Shown piece by piece: positions 56,643 to 64,000 of a stretch of DNA of 64,000 bases (position 1 is the stretch's first letter; the number at the start of each line of letters is the position of its first letter). A model generated the notes under the pieces. That model was not told where the DNA came from. It saw nothing but the letters and a program-made list of their open reading frames with translations, and ran no database searches. Both the position numbers and the translations under genes were made by a program. Origin of the DNA: JALYXI01 sp963716685 (GTDB lineage Bacteria > Acidobacteriota > Terriglobia > Bryobacterales > Bryobacteraceae); contig CAVQTR010000006.1 in assembly GCA_963716685.1 (NCBI GenBank), positions 682,001 to 746,000 of the forward strand, in the 5' to 3' direction.

Positions 56643-57616
56643 ACCTGCCGATTGCGCCGCCGTATCTGCCGATGGAAGCGATGACCCGCGAGAAGATCCC
56701 CGAGGGCGGGCAGTGGCAGTATGAGCCGAAGTGGGATGGGTTCCGGTGCCTTGCATTTCGCGATGGGGACGAGGTGGAACTGCAGTCGAAATCGGGTGAA
56801 CCGCTGGCGCGTTATTTCCCGGAGGTGGTAGCGGCGCTGCTGGAGCTGCGGGCCAAGCGCTTCGTGCTCGATGGAGAGATTTTCCTGGCTTCGTTCGAGC
56901 AGTTGCTGCAGCGGATCCATCCGGCGGCGAGCCGCATTGCGAAGTTGTCGCGACAAACGCCGGCGGCGCTGGTGGTGTTCGACCTGTTGGTGGACGAGCG
57001 CGGGGCGTTGCTTGCCGATAAGCCGCTGAGCGAACGGCGCCCGCTGCTGGAGGAATTCGCGGAAAAGTTTTTTGAAGGGAAAGAGGGCGTGGTTCTGTCA
57101 CCGGCGACTACCGAAGTGGATCAGGCGAAGGCATGGCTGGCGAGCGTGGGCGTGAAACTGGACGGGGTGATCGCGAAGCGCGTGGATCTGCCATATGAGA
57201 GCGGCAATCGCGAGGGCATGGTGAAGGTGAAGAACATGCGCACGGCGGACTGCGTGATCGGCGGGTTCCGGTATGCGGCGAAGGAGAAAGTGGTGGGATC
57301 GCTGCTGCTGGGGTTGTACGACCAGGCGGGGCTGCTGAACCATGTGGGGTTTTGTTCGGCGATCCCGGCGGCGGAAAAGCAGGAGGTCACGCGGAAGCTG
57401 GAAGCGCTGATTCAGCCGCCGGGGTTTACGGGTAAGGCGCCGGGCGGCCCGAGCCGGTGGAGCACGGAGCGCTCGGTGGTATGGGAACCGCTAGAGCCGA
57501 AGCTGGTGGTGGAGGTGCGGTACGACCATTTCAGCGAGGGCCGATTCCGGCACGGGACGAAGCTGATGCGGTGGCGTCCGGACAAGGCGCCGCGGCAGTG
57601 TTTGATGCCGGAGTAA
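56639..57616 (+). CDS. ATP-dependent DNA ligase (LigC/LigD type, NHEJ)
   Basis: 325 residues from MNLPIAPPYLPMEAMTREKI at 56639. The adenylation motif EPKWDGFRC puts the AMP-accepting lysine at 31. Other nucleotidyltransferase motifs are VLDGEIFL, VVFDLLVD, DGVIAKRVDLPYESGNREGM and KVKN. The OB-fold end (VRYDHFSEGRFRHGTKLMRW RPDK) is typical of short bacterial ligases. It seals breaks after LigD-Pol processing. It is coupled to the polymerase gene by a 4-base overlap. No Ku gene is in the window. Confidence 0.92.
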   Translation: MNLPIAPPYLPMEAMTREKIPEGGQWQYEPKWDGFRCLAFRDGDEVELQSKSGEPLARYFPEVVAALLELRAKRFVLDGEIFLASFEQLLQRIHPAASRIAKLSRQTPAALVVFDLLVDERGALLADKPLSERRPLLEEFAEKFFEGKEGVVLSPATTEVDQAKAWLASVGVKLDGVIAKRVDLPYESGNREGMVKVKNMRTADCVIGGFRYAAKEKVVGSLLLGLYDQAGLLNHVGFCSAIPAAEKQEVTRKLEALIQPPGFTGKAPGGPSRWSTERSVVWEPLEPKLVVEVRYDHFSEGRFRHGTKLMRWRPDKAPRQCLMPE

Positions 57617-57619
57617 GCG

Positions 57620-58813
57620 CTACTGCGTCCAGGCGCGAAGTTTTTTCGCGCGCGCGGTAAACAGGCCGACGACGGCGAGAGTGGCGGAGCCGCCGAAGAC
57701 GACGGAACGGACGGCGCTGCCAAACCACGCGGCAGTGAGTCCGGATTCGACCGCACCCAGTTGATTGGAACAGCTGACGAAGATGCTGTTGACGGCAAGC
57801 ACGCGGCCGCGAACGCGATCGGGCGTTTCGGTCTGGACGAGCGACTGGCGCAGCACGACGCTGACGTTGTCGCATACGCCGGTGACGACGAGCAGGGCGA
57901 ACGAGAGCCAGAAAGATTTTGAAATTCCGAACGCGACCGTGGCAACGCCATAGCCGGCTACGGCCCAGAGCAGCGCCTTGCCAGCACTGTGGACGCGCGG
58001 GCTGTGGGCGAGGACCAAGGCCATGGCGACGGCTCCGAGAGACGGGGCGGCGCGCAGCAGACCGAGGCCGTGAACGCCGGAGTGCAGGATTTCGACGGAG
58101 TAGATGGGAAGAAGAGCGGTGGCGCCACCGAAAAGGACGGCGAACATATCGAGCGAAACGGCGGCGAGGATCAGCTTGTCGTTCCAGACAAACCGGACAC
58201 CTTCGGCAATGGCCTGGCGCGCCGGTGGGGCGAGCGCGGTTTGCGGCGCACGGAAGCGCAGGAAGCAGTAGCAGATGAGCGTGACGACGGCGCAGGCGCT
58301 TTGCACGGCATAGACGAGCCAGCTTCCCTTTGCGGCAAGCAGCAGGCCGGCCACGGCAGGGCCGCTGACCGAAGCCACTTCCTGCGTGCTGCTGTTCCAG
58401 GCGATGGCATTGCCGAGATCTTCCGCAGGAACGACGAGCGGCATCATGGCCGAGCGCGCGGGGTTTTGAAACGCGCGGGCACTGGAGGTGAGCAGCAGAC
58501 AGCCGTAAACGAGTGGGACGGAACGCGAGCTGAGGGCGAGAGTGAGAGAGGCCGCGAGGAACACCGCCTGGGTGAGGATCATGATGTTGCGGCGGCTGTA
58601 GCGATCGGCGAAGTGTCCGGCGAAGAGCGCGAAAACCAGAAACGGAGTGACCTGCACGAGGCCGACGTTGCCGAGGATGAGGGGCGAGTGCGTGGCCTGG
58701 TAAAGATCCCAGCTGACGCCGACCCAGAGCATCTGCAATCCAAAGGCAGCGAGTGCGTTGGCGGCAGTGAGGAATCGGTAGTCGCGGGAGCGGAAGGCGG
58801 CGTACGCTTGCAA
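57620..58813 (-). CDS. MFS transporter of the MFS_3 (EntS-like) type
   Basis: 397 residues, about 12 hydrophobic segments. The loop motif GHFADRYSRRNIMILTQAVF (G-x3-D-R-x-x-R-R) marks the major facilitator fold; ARAFQNPARSAMMPLVVPAE and RVRGRVLAVNSIFV are typical of the MFS_3 exporters. The substrate is unknown; relatives export siderophores or drugs. TTG at 58813 is the start, just before MQAYAAFRSRDYRFLTAANA. It is convergent with the ligase, 3 bases apart, and divergent from transketolase, 46 bases apart. Confidence 0.87.
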   Translation of the reverse strand: MQAYAAFRSRDYRFLTAANALAAFGLQMLWVGVSWDLYQATHSPLILGNVGLVQVTPFLVFALFAGHFADRYSRRNIMILTQAVFLAASLTLALSSRSVPLVYGCLLLTSSARAFQNPARSAMMPLVVPAEDLGNAIAWNSSTQEVASVSGPAVAGLLLAAKGSWLVYAVQSACAVVTLICYCFLRFRAPQTALAPPARQAIAEGVRFVWNDKLILAAVSLDMFAVLFGGATALLPIYSVEILHSGVHGLGLLRAAPSLGAVAMALVLAHSPRVHSAGKALLWAVAGYGVATVAFGISKSFWLSFALLVVTGVCDNVSVVLRQSLVQTETPDRVRGRVLAVNSIFVSCSNQLGAVESGLTAAWFGSAVRSVVFGGSATLAVVGLFTARAKKLRAWTQ

Positions 58814-58859
58814 GCTTCAGCTTCGCGCAGTCCGGCCCAATTCCGCTAATCTTAAGATC

Positions 58860-60992
58860 GTGAACACAATCGAAGAGACGAGTCTGCAGGACCTTTGTAT
58901 CAACACGATTCGCATCCTGTCTGCCGACGCGGTGCAGCAGGCGAATTCGGGACATCCGGGAATGCCCATGGGCGCGGCGGCCATGGCGTTCACGTTATGG
59001 GATCAGTTTCTGAAGCACAACCCGAAGGATCCGAACTGGGCGGACCGCGACCGGTTCGTGCTTTCCGCGGGACATGGGTCGATGCTGCTCTACAGCCTGC
59101 TGCATTTGACGGGCTACGACTTGTCTCTGGATGAGTTGAAGCATTTCCGGCAGTGGGGAAGCAAGACGCCGGGACATCCGGAGCGCAACCACACGGCGGG
59201 CGTGGAAGTATCGACGGGACCGCTGGGCCAGGGCTTCGGCAACGGCGTGGGCATGGCAATGGCGGAGCGCTGGCTGGCAGCGACCTACAACCGGCCGGGT
59301 CACGACATTGTGGATCACTACACGTATGCGATTGTGTCGGACGGCGATCTGATGGAGGGGATTGCGTCTGAGGCGGCGTCGCTGGCAGGACATCTGCGCC
59401 TGGGAAAACTGATTTATCTCTACGATCAGAATCACATCACGCTGGCGGGCGCGAGCGATCTGACGTTCACCGAAGAAGTGGACCGGCGGTTCCAGGCGTA
59501 TGGCTGGCACACGCGCACGGTGCATGACGGCAACGACACCGCGGATGTCGCGCTCGCGATTCAGGAAGCGCAGGAAGACAAGCACCGGCCGTCGCTGATT
59601 CTGGTGCGGACGCATATCGGGTACGGGAGTCCGAAGAAACAGGATTCGTTCTCGTCGCATGGTTCGCCACTGGGAGACGAGGAACTGCAGGCGACGAAGA
59701 AGGCGCTGGGCTGGCCGACGATGGATCGATTCTATCTGCCGGAAGATGCGCTGGAACACTTCCGTCTGGCGGTGCCGCGCGGGGCGGAAGCGCAGAAGAC
59801 GTGGAGCGAGCGCTTTGCAACGTACAAAGCTGCGTTTCCGAAGGAAGCAGCGCAGTTCGAGAGCGGGATCGCGGGGAAGCTGCCAGATGGGTGGGATGCG
59901 GATCTTCCGAAGTGGAAGCCGACGGACAAGCCGATGGCGACGCGCGTTTCGAGTGGCGAGGCATTGAATGCGCTGGCGAAGAAGATTCCGAACATTGTGG
60001 GCGGCTCGGCGGATTTGAATCCGTCGACGAATACGGCGATGAAAGGCCTGGGAGATTTCCAGCCGCCGGAGTTCGCGGGTCCAGGAACGGCGGGTGCGGT
60101 GGGCGGCGCGTGGGGATACGCGGGCCACAACATGGCTTTCGGAGTGCGCGAGCATGCCATGGGAGCGGCAGTGAACGGCATGGCTGCGCACGGCGGCGTC
60201 ATTCCGTTCAGCGCAACCTTCTTTGTGTTCTCGGATTACATGAAGCCCGCGGTACGGCTGGGCGCCATCTCCAAGCTGAAGGTGATCTATGTGTTCACGC
60301 ACGACAGTGTGGGCGTGGGCGAAGACGGTCCGACGCATGAGCCCGTGGAGCAGCTGGCCGGCGTGCGCGCCATTCCGGGGCTGACTGTGATTCGCGCGGG
60401 AGACGCGAACGAATCGGCGGAGGCCTGGGCGTACGCGGTGCAGCATGCGGGGCCGACGCTGCTGGTGTTTTCACGGCAGAATCTTCCGATTTTGGATCGC
60501 GCTGGGGCGAAAGAGCCGGGAGTGAAGCGCGGGGCCTACGTGCTGGCGGATGCGGAAAACGGGAAGCCGGAGGTGATTCTGATCGGCACCGGTTCGGAGG
60601 TGGCGCTGTGCGTGAAGGCAAAAGATAAGCTGAAGGAATTCGGAGTGGGCGCGCGCGTGGTGAGCATGCCGAGTTGGAATCTGTTCGAGGAACAGGACGC
60701 GGCGTATCAGGAATCGGTGCTGCCGAAGGAAGTGAAGAAGCGCGTGGGCGTGGAAGCGGCGGCGACGATGGGATGGCATCGCTGGACAGGCGACGAGGGC
60801 AAGGCAATTGGGATCGATCATTATGGTGCGTCGGCGCCGGGTGAGGAAATCATGAAGCACTTTGGCTTCACCGGCGAGCATGTGGCGGCGGAAGCGCTGC
60901 GGCTGCTGGGGCGCGCGGCGGATGCCGAAAAGGTGGAAGGCGGCGGAGATACGTCCATGGCGCCGACGGGCGGCGCAGAGGGGCACTCCTAG
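58860..60992 (+). CDS. tkt: transketolase
   Basis: 710 residues from GTG at 58860. Thiamine-diphosphate site: SDGDLMEGIASEAASLAGHL and LIYLYDQNHITLAGA. Other landmarks: NSGHPGMPMGAAAMAFTLW, STGPLGQGFGNGVGMAMAER, GGSADLNPSTNT, FGVREHAMGAAVNGMA, THDSVGVGEDGPTHEPVEQL and GIDHYGASAPGEEIMKHFGF. It transfers two-carbon units in the pentose phosphate pathway, which also serves the pentose sugars released by the GH39 and GH51 enzymes. A low-complexity tail (GGGDTSMAPTGGAEGHS) extends beyond the usual end. No clear Shine-Dalgarno precedes the GTG. Confidence 0.96.
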   Translation: MNTIEETSLQDLCINTIRILSADAVQQANSGHPGMPMGAAAMAFTLWDQFLKHNPKDPNWADRDRFVLSAGHGSMLLYSLLHLTGYDLSLDELKHFRQWGSKTPGHPERNHTAGVEVSTGPLGQGFGNGVGMAMAERWLAATYNRPGHDIVDHYTYAIVSDGDLMEGIASEAASLAGHLRLGKLIYLYDQNHITLAGASDLTFTEEVDRRFQAYGWHTRTVHDGNDTADVALAIQEAQEDKHRPSLILVRTHIGYGSPKKQDSFSSHGSPLGDEELQATKKALGWPTMDRFYLPEDALEHFRLAVPRGAEAQKTWSERFATYKAAFPKEAAQFESGIAGKLPDGWDADLPKWKPTDKPMATRVSSGEALNALAKKIPNIVGGSADLNPSTNTAMKGLGDFQPPEFAGPGTAGAVGGAWGYAGHNMAFGVREHAMGAAVNGMAAHGGVIPFSATFFVFSDYMKPAVRLGAISKLKVIYVFTHDSVGVGEDGPTHEPVEQLAGVRAIPGLTVIRAGDANESAEAWAYAVQHAGPTLLVFSRQNLPILDRAGAKEPGVKRGAYVLADAENGKPEVILIGTGSEVALCVKAKDKLKEFGVGARVVSMPSWNLFEEQDAAYQESVLPKEVKKRVGVEAAATMGWHRWTGDEGKAIGIDHYGASAPGEEIMKHFGFTGEHVAAEALRLLGRAADAEKVEGGGDTSMAPTGGAEGHS

Positions 60993-61339
60993 GGTTTGGT
61001 TTCCGGGTCTTCGACGAAGGCCTGCAGCCTGGTGAGCGCGCGGTCCCAGTGCCGGGACACGCGCTCCAGGTAATCTTTCAGTTCATCGATGGGTTGGGGG
61101 TTGAACTCGAACAGGCTTTCCCGGCCTGCGCGGGTGCCGTGCACGATGCGCACGCGTTCGAGCACGTGCAGGTGTTTCGTGACGGCCTGACGCGTGAGCT
61201 TCGTGCCTTCCGTGAGGGAGGCGATCGAATGGCGCTGGCCGCCGGAGAGTTTGGCGAGCAGCGCGAGCCGCGTTTCATCGCCAAGGGCGGCGAAAACCGT
61301 GGCCTGGCGCGAAACCGTGCTACGCCGATTCGCCGACAT
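60989..61339 (-). CDS. ArsR-family transcriptional regulator
   Basis: 116 residues, MSANRRSTVSRQATVFAALG. Winged helix: FAALGDETRLALLAKLSGGQ, SIASLTEGTKLTRQAVTKHL, HVLERVRIVHGTRAGRESLF. There is no cysteine, so it is not a metal sensor of the usual kind. It is downstream of the AHSA1 gene and overlaps it by 20 bases, a common pair in Acidobacteria. The 3' end overlaps tkt by 4 bases. Confidence 0.92.
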   Translation of the reverse strand: MSANRRSTVSRQATVFAALGDETRLALLAKLSGGQRHSIASLTEGTKLTRQAVTKHLHVLERVRIVHGTRAGRESLFEFNPQPIDELKDYLERVSRHWDRALTRLQAFVEDPETKP

Positions 61340-61772
61340 ACTGCTGAATCTGCCGCATCTGCTGTTCCCATCCCCGGTTGTTCATACGGAAGGCATCGGT
61401 GTAACGTTCCGTCGGCAGGTTTTCGAAGCCGGTTTCGGTGACCTGCAGCAGGGTTCCCCGCTCGGTTGGCTTCAGACGGAATTCGACCAAGGTGGGGGTT
61501 TCCCGGGAATACTCCACTTTGGGATCGACGGCGTACGGGTGCCAGGTGTACGAGAACAGGGTTTCGGGCTCGATTGCCTGAACGACGAGGTCCATCAGGA
61601 GGTTTTCGTAGCCGGTTACGGTGATTCGTCCGGTGACGGGTTCACCCGCGATGAACGGTCCCTCCATTTGCACCCCGAACCACTGGCCGAACTGGCGGGA
61701 ATCGGTGGGGGCCTGCCAGACACGCGAGACGGGCGCGGCCAGTTCCATCTGCTTCTCGATTCGGTTTTCCAT
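61320..61772 (-). CDS. SRPBCC/AHSA1-domain protein
   Basis: 150 residues from ATG at 61772, 9 bases behind GGGAGG. AHSA1-type pattern: MENRIEKQMELAAPVSRVWQ, FGQWFGVQMEGPFIAGEPVT, PETLFSYTWHPYAVDPKVEY and RGTLLQVTETGFENLP. The fold binds hydrophobic ligands; small AHSA1 proteins paired with ArsR genes are frequent and of unknown ligand. The downstream ArsR ATG lies inside this gene, so the pair is co-translated. Confidence 0.88.
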   Translation of the reverse strand: MENRIEKQMELAAPVSRVWQAPTDSRQFGQWFGVQMEGPFIAGEPVTGRITVTGYENLLMDLVVQAIEPETLFSYTWHPYAVDPKVEYSRETPTLVEFRLKPTERGTLLQVTETGFENLPTERYTDAFRMNNRGWEQQMRQIQQYVGESA

Positions 61773-61851
61773 GACATGCAACCTCCCGGTTGCTTATGGA
61801 AGTAGTCTGGACCTGTTCCGGCGGAAATGCAACCGAAAAGATGCGCTTTGC

Positions 61852-63114
61852 TTAGCGGCGCGCGCCGGAGTAGAGCGCCTGATCGAAAGCGGCAGCCTCG
61901 GCGGGCGTGGGGAAAGCGAGAGACAGAAAGACGAGGCCCATCTCATTTGTGGTCTCCTCGCCATAGGTGACGCGTACGGGCGGGTGAGCGGGATTGCGCG
62001 GGTTCGCAGCCGAGTTGTCGTAGGTGTAGACCATCTCGATGCGCGTTCCTTTGGGCAGGCTGACCGGCTGCTTATAGCGATAGCTGCCCTGCCAGTTGAA
62101 ATCCCAGTCGCTGATCCAGATGAGCGGTTTGACAGTGCCGTCGGGCAGATAGGCGTCTACCTTCATGTCGCGGCAGAGATAGTGCGCATGGGGCGTGATG
62201 CCGACCAGATTGACGTCGGCGGGAAGCACGCGCGACGCCTTGACCACGTAGCTGGCTTCTCCCGGAGCGATATCGATTTTGCGCGAGCCCATCAAAAGCA
62301 GAGAGCGGCCTTTGGTGGGCGGATCGCCAAAGGTCAGGCCGAGAGAAGACTGATCTACTTCAGGCTTGCCGGAGGGATGGTAGTGAATCTGGAGGACAAG
62401 ATCGGTTCCCTTCGTCAGGGGCATGGTGTAACCGGCGGCGACCTTAGTGGGCACGGTTCCGGGAGCCCAGCCGCCCAGAATGCTGCCCGCAAAGCCGGGA
62501 CTGCCGAAGCAGGTATAGCTGCCATCGGGAGAGCCGGCGGCGAGTTTGCGGCCCTGCCCATTGGTATCGACAAAGACGAGCGCGTGATGAACAACGCGGC
62601 GATTGCCGGGCCGAAATTCGGTGGCGGCGACGTACGCGGTGTTTTCCAGATTCAGCGGGATGACGAAGCACTTGAACTGATCGGGTCCGTCGGCAGGGAC
62701 GGTGAATTTGGTGGGGGTGGTGAAGACCTTGTCGGGCTGACCGACCAGCCAGCCATTGACAAACTTTGGCGGTACGGGCTTTTGTTTGGGGTCGCCTTCG
62801 GGAGCGCCGGCTTTTGCCCATTGCGCGATGGCTGCGATCTGGTCATCGGTGAGACGCCGGGCATCTTTGAAATCGCCGTGACCGGGTTCGGCCTTCCAGG
62901 GAGGCATGACGTGCGCAGCTGTGACGGCAGCGATCTGTGATGCGCGCTTGGCGGTGTCGCCGTAGGTGAGCAGGGCGAAGGGCGCAACCTCACCGGGGCG
63001 GTGGCAGCTGGCGCAGTTTTGATAGAGGATGGGCGCGATGTCGTGGTTGTAGGTGGGGACCGACGCGGCAGTCGCGACGGAAAAGGCGGCAAGAGCGAGC
63101 GCGAAGAGTCTCAT
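61852..63114 (-). CDS. cytochrome c fused to a copper type II monooxygenase-like domain, secreted
   Basis: 420 residues from MRLFALALAAFSVATAA at 63114. A single haem c site (CASCH, residues 34-38) lies directly after the signal peptide, with HVMPPWKAEPGHG as the likely methionine side. Residues about 125-400 resemble the ascorbate-dependent copper monooxygenase fold: VVHHALVFVD (His176-177), VLQIHYHPSG (His244, His246) and ITPHAHYLCRDMKVDAYLPD (His309, His311). It would carry electrons from haem to copper in the periplasm. The start overlaps the redoxin stop by 4 bases. The catalytic role is inferred. Confidence 0.85.
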   Translation of the reverse strand: MRLFALALAAFSVATAASVPTYNHDIAPILYQNCASCHRPGEVAPFALLTYGDTAKRASQIAAVTAAHVMPPWKAEPGHGDFKDARRLTDDQIAAIAQWAKAGAPEGDPKQKPVPPKFVNGWLVGQPDKVFTTPTKFTVPADGPDQFKCFVIPLNLENTAYVAATEFRPGNRRVVHHALVFVDTNGQGRKLAAGSPDGSYTCFGSPGFAGSILGGWAPGTVPTKVAAGYTMPLTKGTDLVLQIHYHPSGKPEVDQSSLGLTFGDPPTKGRSLLLMGSRKIDIAPGEASYVVKASRVLPADVNLVGITPHAHYLCRDMKVDAYLPDGTVKPLIWISDWDFNWQGSYRYKQPVSLPKGTRIEMVYTYDNSAANPRNPAHPPVRVTYGEETTNEMGLVFLSLAFPTPAEAAAFDQALYSGARR

Positions 63115-63650
63115 TTCAATTTGACGATGGAGCATCCGAGCGCAGGCGTTCGGGCGTGAGGGACGGGTTTGCCGGCGAGGACGGCGTCGAGCGTATCGCG
63201 CAGATCGAAGGCGGTGGGTTTGGGAAGCTGTTTACCGAAATCAACCTGGCGATTGTCGATCCGGCCGAGATAGAGAAGCCTGCCCTGAGGCGAGAGAACC
63301 GCCGCTTCAGGGGTGGTGTTCGCGCCGGTGGAGGCGGCGAGGGTTTCGTGCGGATCGAAGAGATAGGGAAAGGTGTAGCCGAACTCTTTCGCGTGGCGGC
63401 GGACGTCGCCGGCGGGGATGGTGGCGTCACCCTGAACGGCGTAGAAGGCGATGCCGCGCGCCGTGTAATCGTGCGCGATGCGATTCATTTCCGGGACGTA
63501 GCCGTTGCTGAGGGGGCAATCGGTGGTGACGAAGAAGAGAACGACGGCGCGTTTACCCGCCCACTCCGCGGAGGAGTGATGCATACCCTCGGTATCGGTG
63601 AGGGAGGTTGCGCCCGCGGTCAGAAAAAGAGACAGCAGGAGCGGCAACAT
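63111..63650 (-). CDS. secreted redoxin (AhpC/TSA-TlpA-like)
   Basis: 179 residues from MLPLLLSLFLTAGA at 63650. Thioredoxin-like core: AVVLFFVTTDCPLSNGYVPE with one cysteine in T-T-D-C-P, and HAKEFGYTFPYLFDPHETLA, TTPEAAVLSPQGRLLYLGRI and DNR. It lacks the second cysteine of a CxxC pair, as in peroxiredoxin-like redoxins that accompany cytochromes in Acidobacteria and Planctomycetes. It is coupled to the copper-cytochrome gene. An earlier in-frame start exists but the signal peptide begins here. Confidence 0.88.
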   Translation of the reverse strand: MLPLLLSLFLTAGATSLTDTEGMHHSSAEWAGKRAVVLFFVTTDCPLSNGYVPEMNRIAHDYTARGIAFYAVQGDATIPAGDVRRHAKEFGYTFPYLFDPHETLAASTGANTTPEAAVLSPQGRLLYLGRIDNRQVDFGKQLPKPTAFDLRDTLDAVLAGKPVPHARTPALGCSIVKLK

Positions 63651-63658
63651 TGTCCTTA

Positions 63659-64000
63659 TTATGACGCGGATTCGACGGGCAGGCCGGATTCCTTCCAGGC
63701 TCGCCATCCGCCGTCGAGCGAGATGACGTGAGTATAGCCGAGCTTGCCGGCGGCTTCCGTGGCGAGGGCGGACCGATAACCGCCGCCGCAGTAGAGGACC
63801 AGCTTCGTGGATTTATCAGGCACGGTGCGCTCCAGATCCCGTTCGAGTACGCCTTTCCCGATATGGATTGCGCCGGCGGCATGCTCGGCGTTCCATTCGC
63901 AGTCTTCGCGAACGTCCACCAAGAGATGCGGTTCGCTTTCCGCCAGCATCTTTTTGTAGCCGGCAATGTCGGTCTGGACGATGTGAGCTTTGGCTTCATC
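63659..64000 (-). CDS. rhodanese-domain protein, N-terminus outside the window
   Basis: The frame is open to the right edge, reading DEAKAHIVQTDIAGYKKM before the first ATG, so the start lies beyond the window. Rhodanese pattern: PHLLVDVREDCEWNAEHAAG, HIGKGVLERDLE, and the active-site loop LVLYCGGGYRSALATE with the catalytic Cys. It transfers sulfane sulfur. It is 8 bases upstream of the redoxin start and probably in the same operon. Confidence 0.88.
   Translation of the reverse strand, partial: DEAKAHIVQTDIAGYKKMLAESEPHLLVDVREDCEWNAEHAAGAIHIGKGVLERDLERTVPDKSTKLVLYCGGGYRSALATEAAGKLGYTHVISLDGGWRAWKESGLPVESAS

Overview
The window looks like chromosomal DNA of an Acidobacteriota bacterium of the Bryobacterales/Solibacter type. 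The evidence is high GC, four large TonB-dependent receptors with an N-terminal carboxypeptidase-regulatory-like domain, an NHL-repeat protein ending in a Solibacter-type C-terminal domain (family TIGR03437, recognised by eye), a DUF1549/DUF1553 protein, and many secreted quinoprotein and cytochrome c genes. I see no phage, insertion sequence, CRISPR array or rRNA. One tRNA, Val(UAC), is present.

Layout. 0-8.2 kb holds core metabolism: a truncated DUF1553 protein, an acpP-fabF-etfB-etfA operon on the minus strand, a DUF2231 membrane protein, thiL and malQ. 8.3-14.1 kb holds a lone nuoB, a three-part secreted PIG-L deacetylase, a matrixin-like protease with a coupled secreted partner, and an FkbM methyltransferase. 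14.2-27.9 kb is an envelope and electron-transfer region: TonB receptor, membrane-anchored zinc-finger protein, Sel1 protein, MauG-type dihaem peroxidase, cupredoxin-like lipoprotein, YVTN lipoprotein, PQQ sugar dehydrogenase fused to cytochrome c, a second TonB receptor and a second quinoprotein. 28-37.6 kb holds a DUF421 pair around a small membrane protein, mqnA, a stress-type protein, the NHL protein, ymdB, ilvD and a secreted phosphoesterase. 37.9-50.2 kb is an arabinose/xylose-type glycan locus: two TonB receptors (one badly broken), an AraD1-like enzyme, a GH39 and a GH51 enzyme, and a FadR-type regulator with a double palindrome in its promoter. 50.2-64 kb holds response regulators, plsC, tRNA-Val, a DsbA-like protein, an esterase, an amidohydrolase that has lost metal ligands, a two-gene NHEJ polymerase/ligase pair, an MFS exporter, transketolase, an ArsR/AHSA1 pair and a redoxin/copper-cytochrome pair.

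Three window-wide signals stand out. First, six otherwise intact genes are each broken by one single-base length change, usually in a short homopolymer. A seventh gene, the TonB receptor at 37.9 kb, carries about eight within 1.25 kb. This looks more like consensus error or a low-quality stretch than decay, because ilvD and malQ are among them. Second, the plus strand is C-rich left of about 28 kb and G-rich right of it, whatever the gene orientation. That is an origin-type skew switch or a rearrangement/misjoin boundary, although no dnaA is present. Third, fabF appears to start at an AUC codon behind a strong Shine-Dalgarno, and this places its active-site cysteine exactly at residue 163.

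All calls come from reading the sequence and remembered family motifs. No database search was possible.
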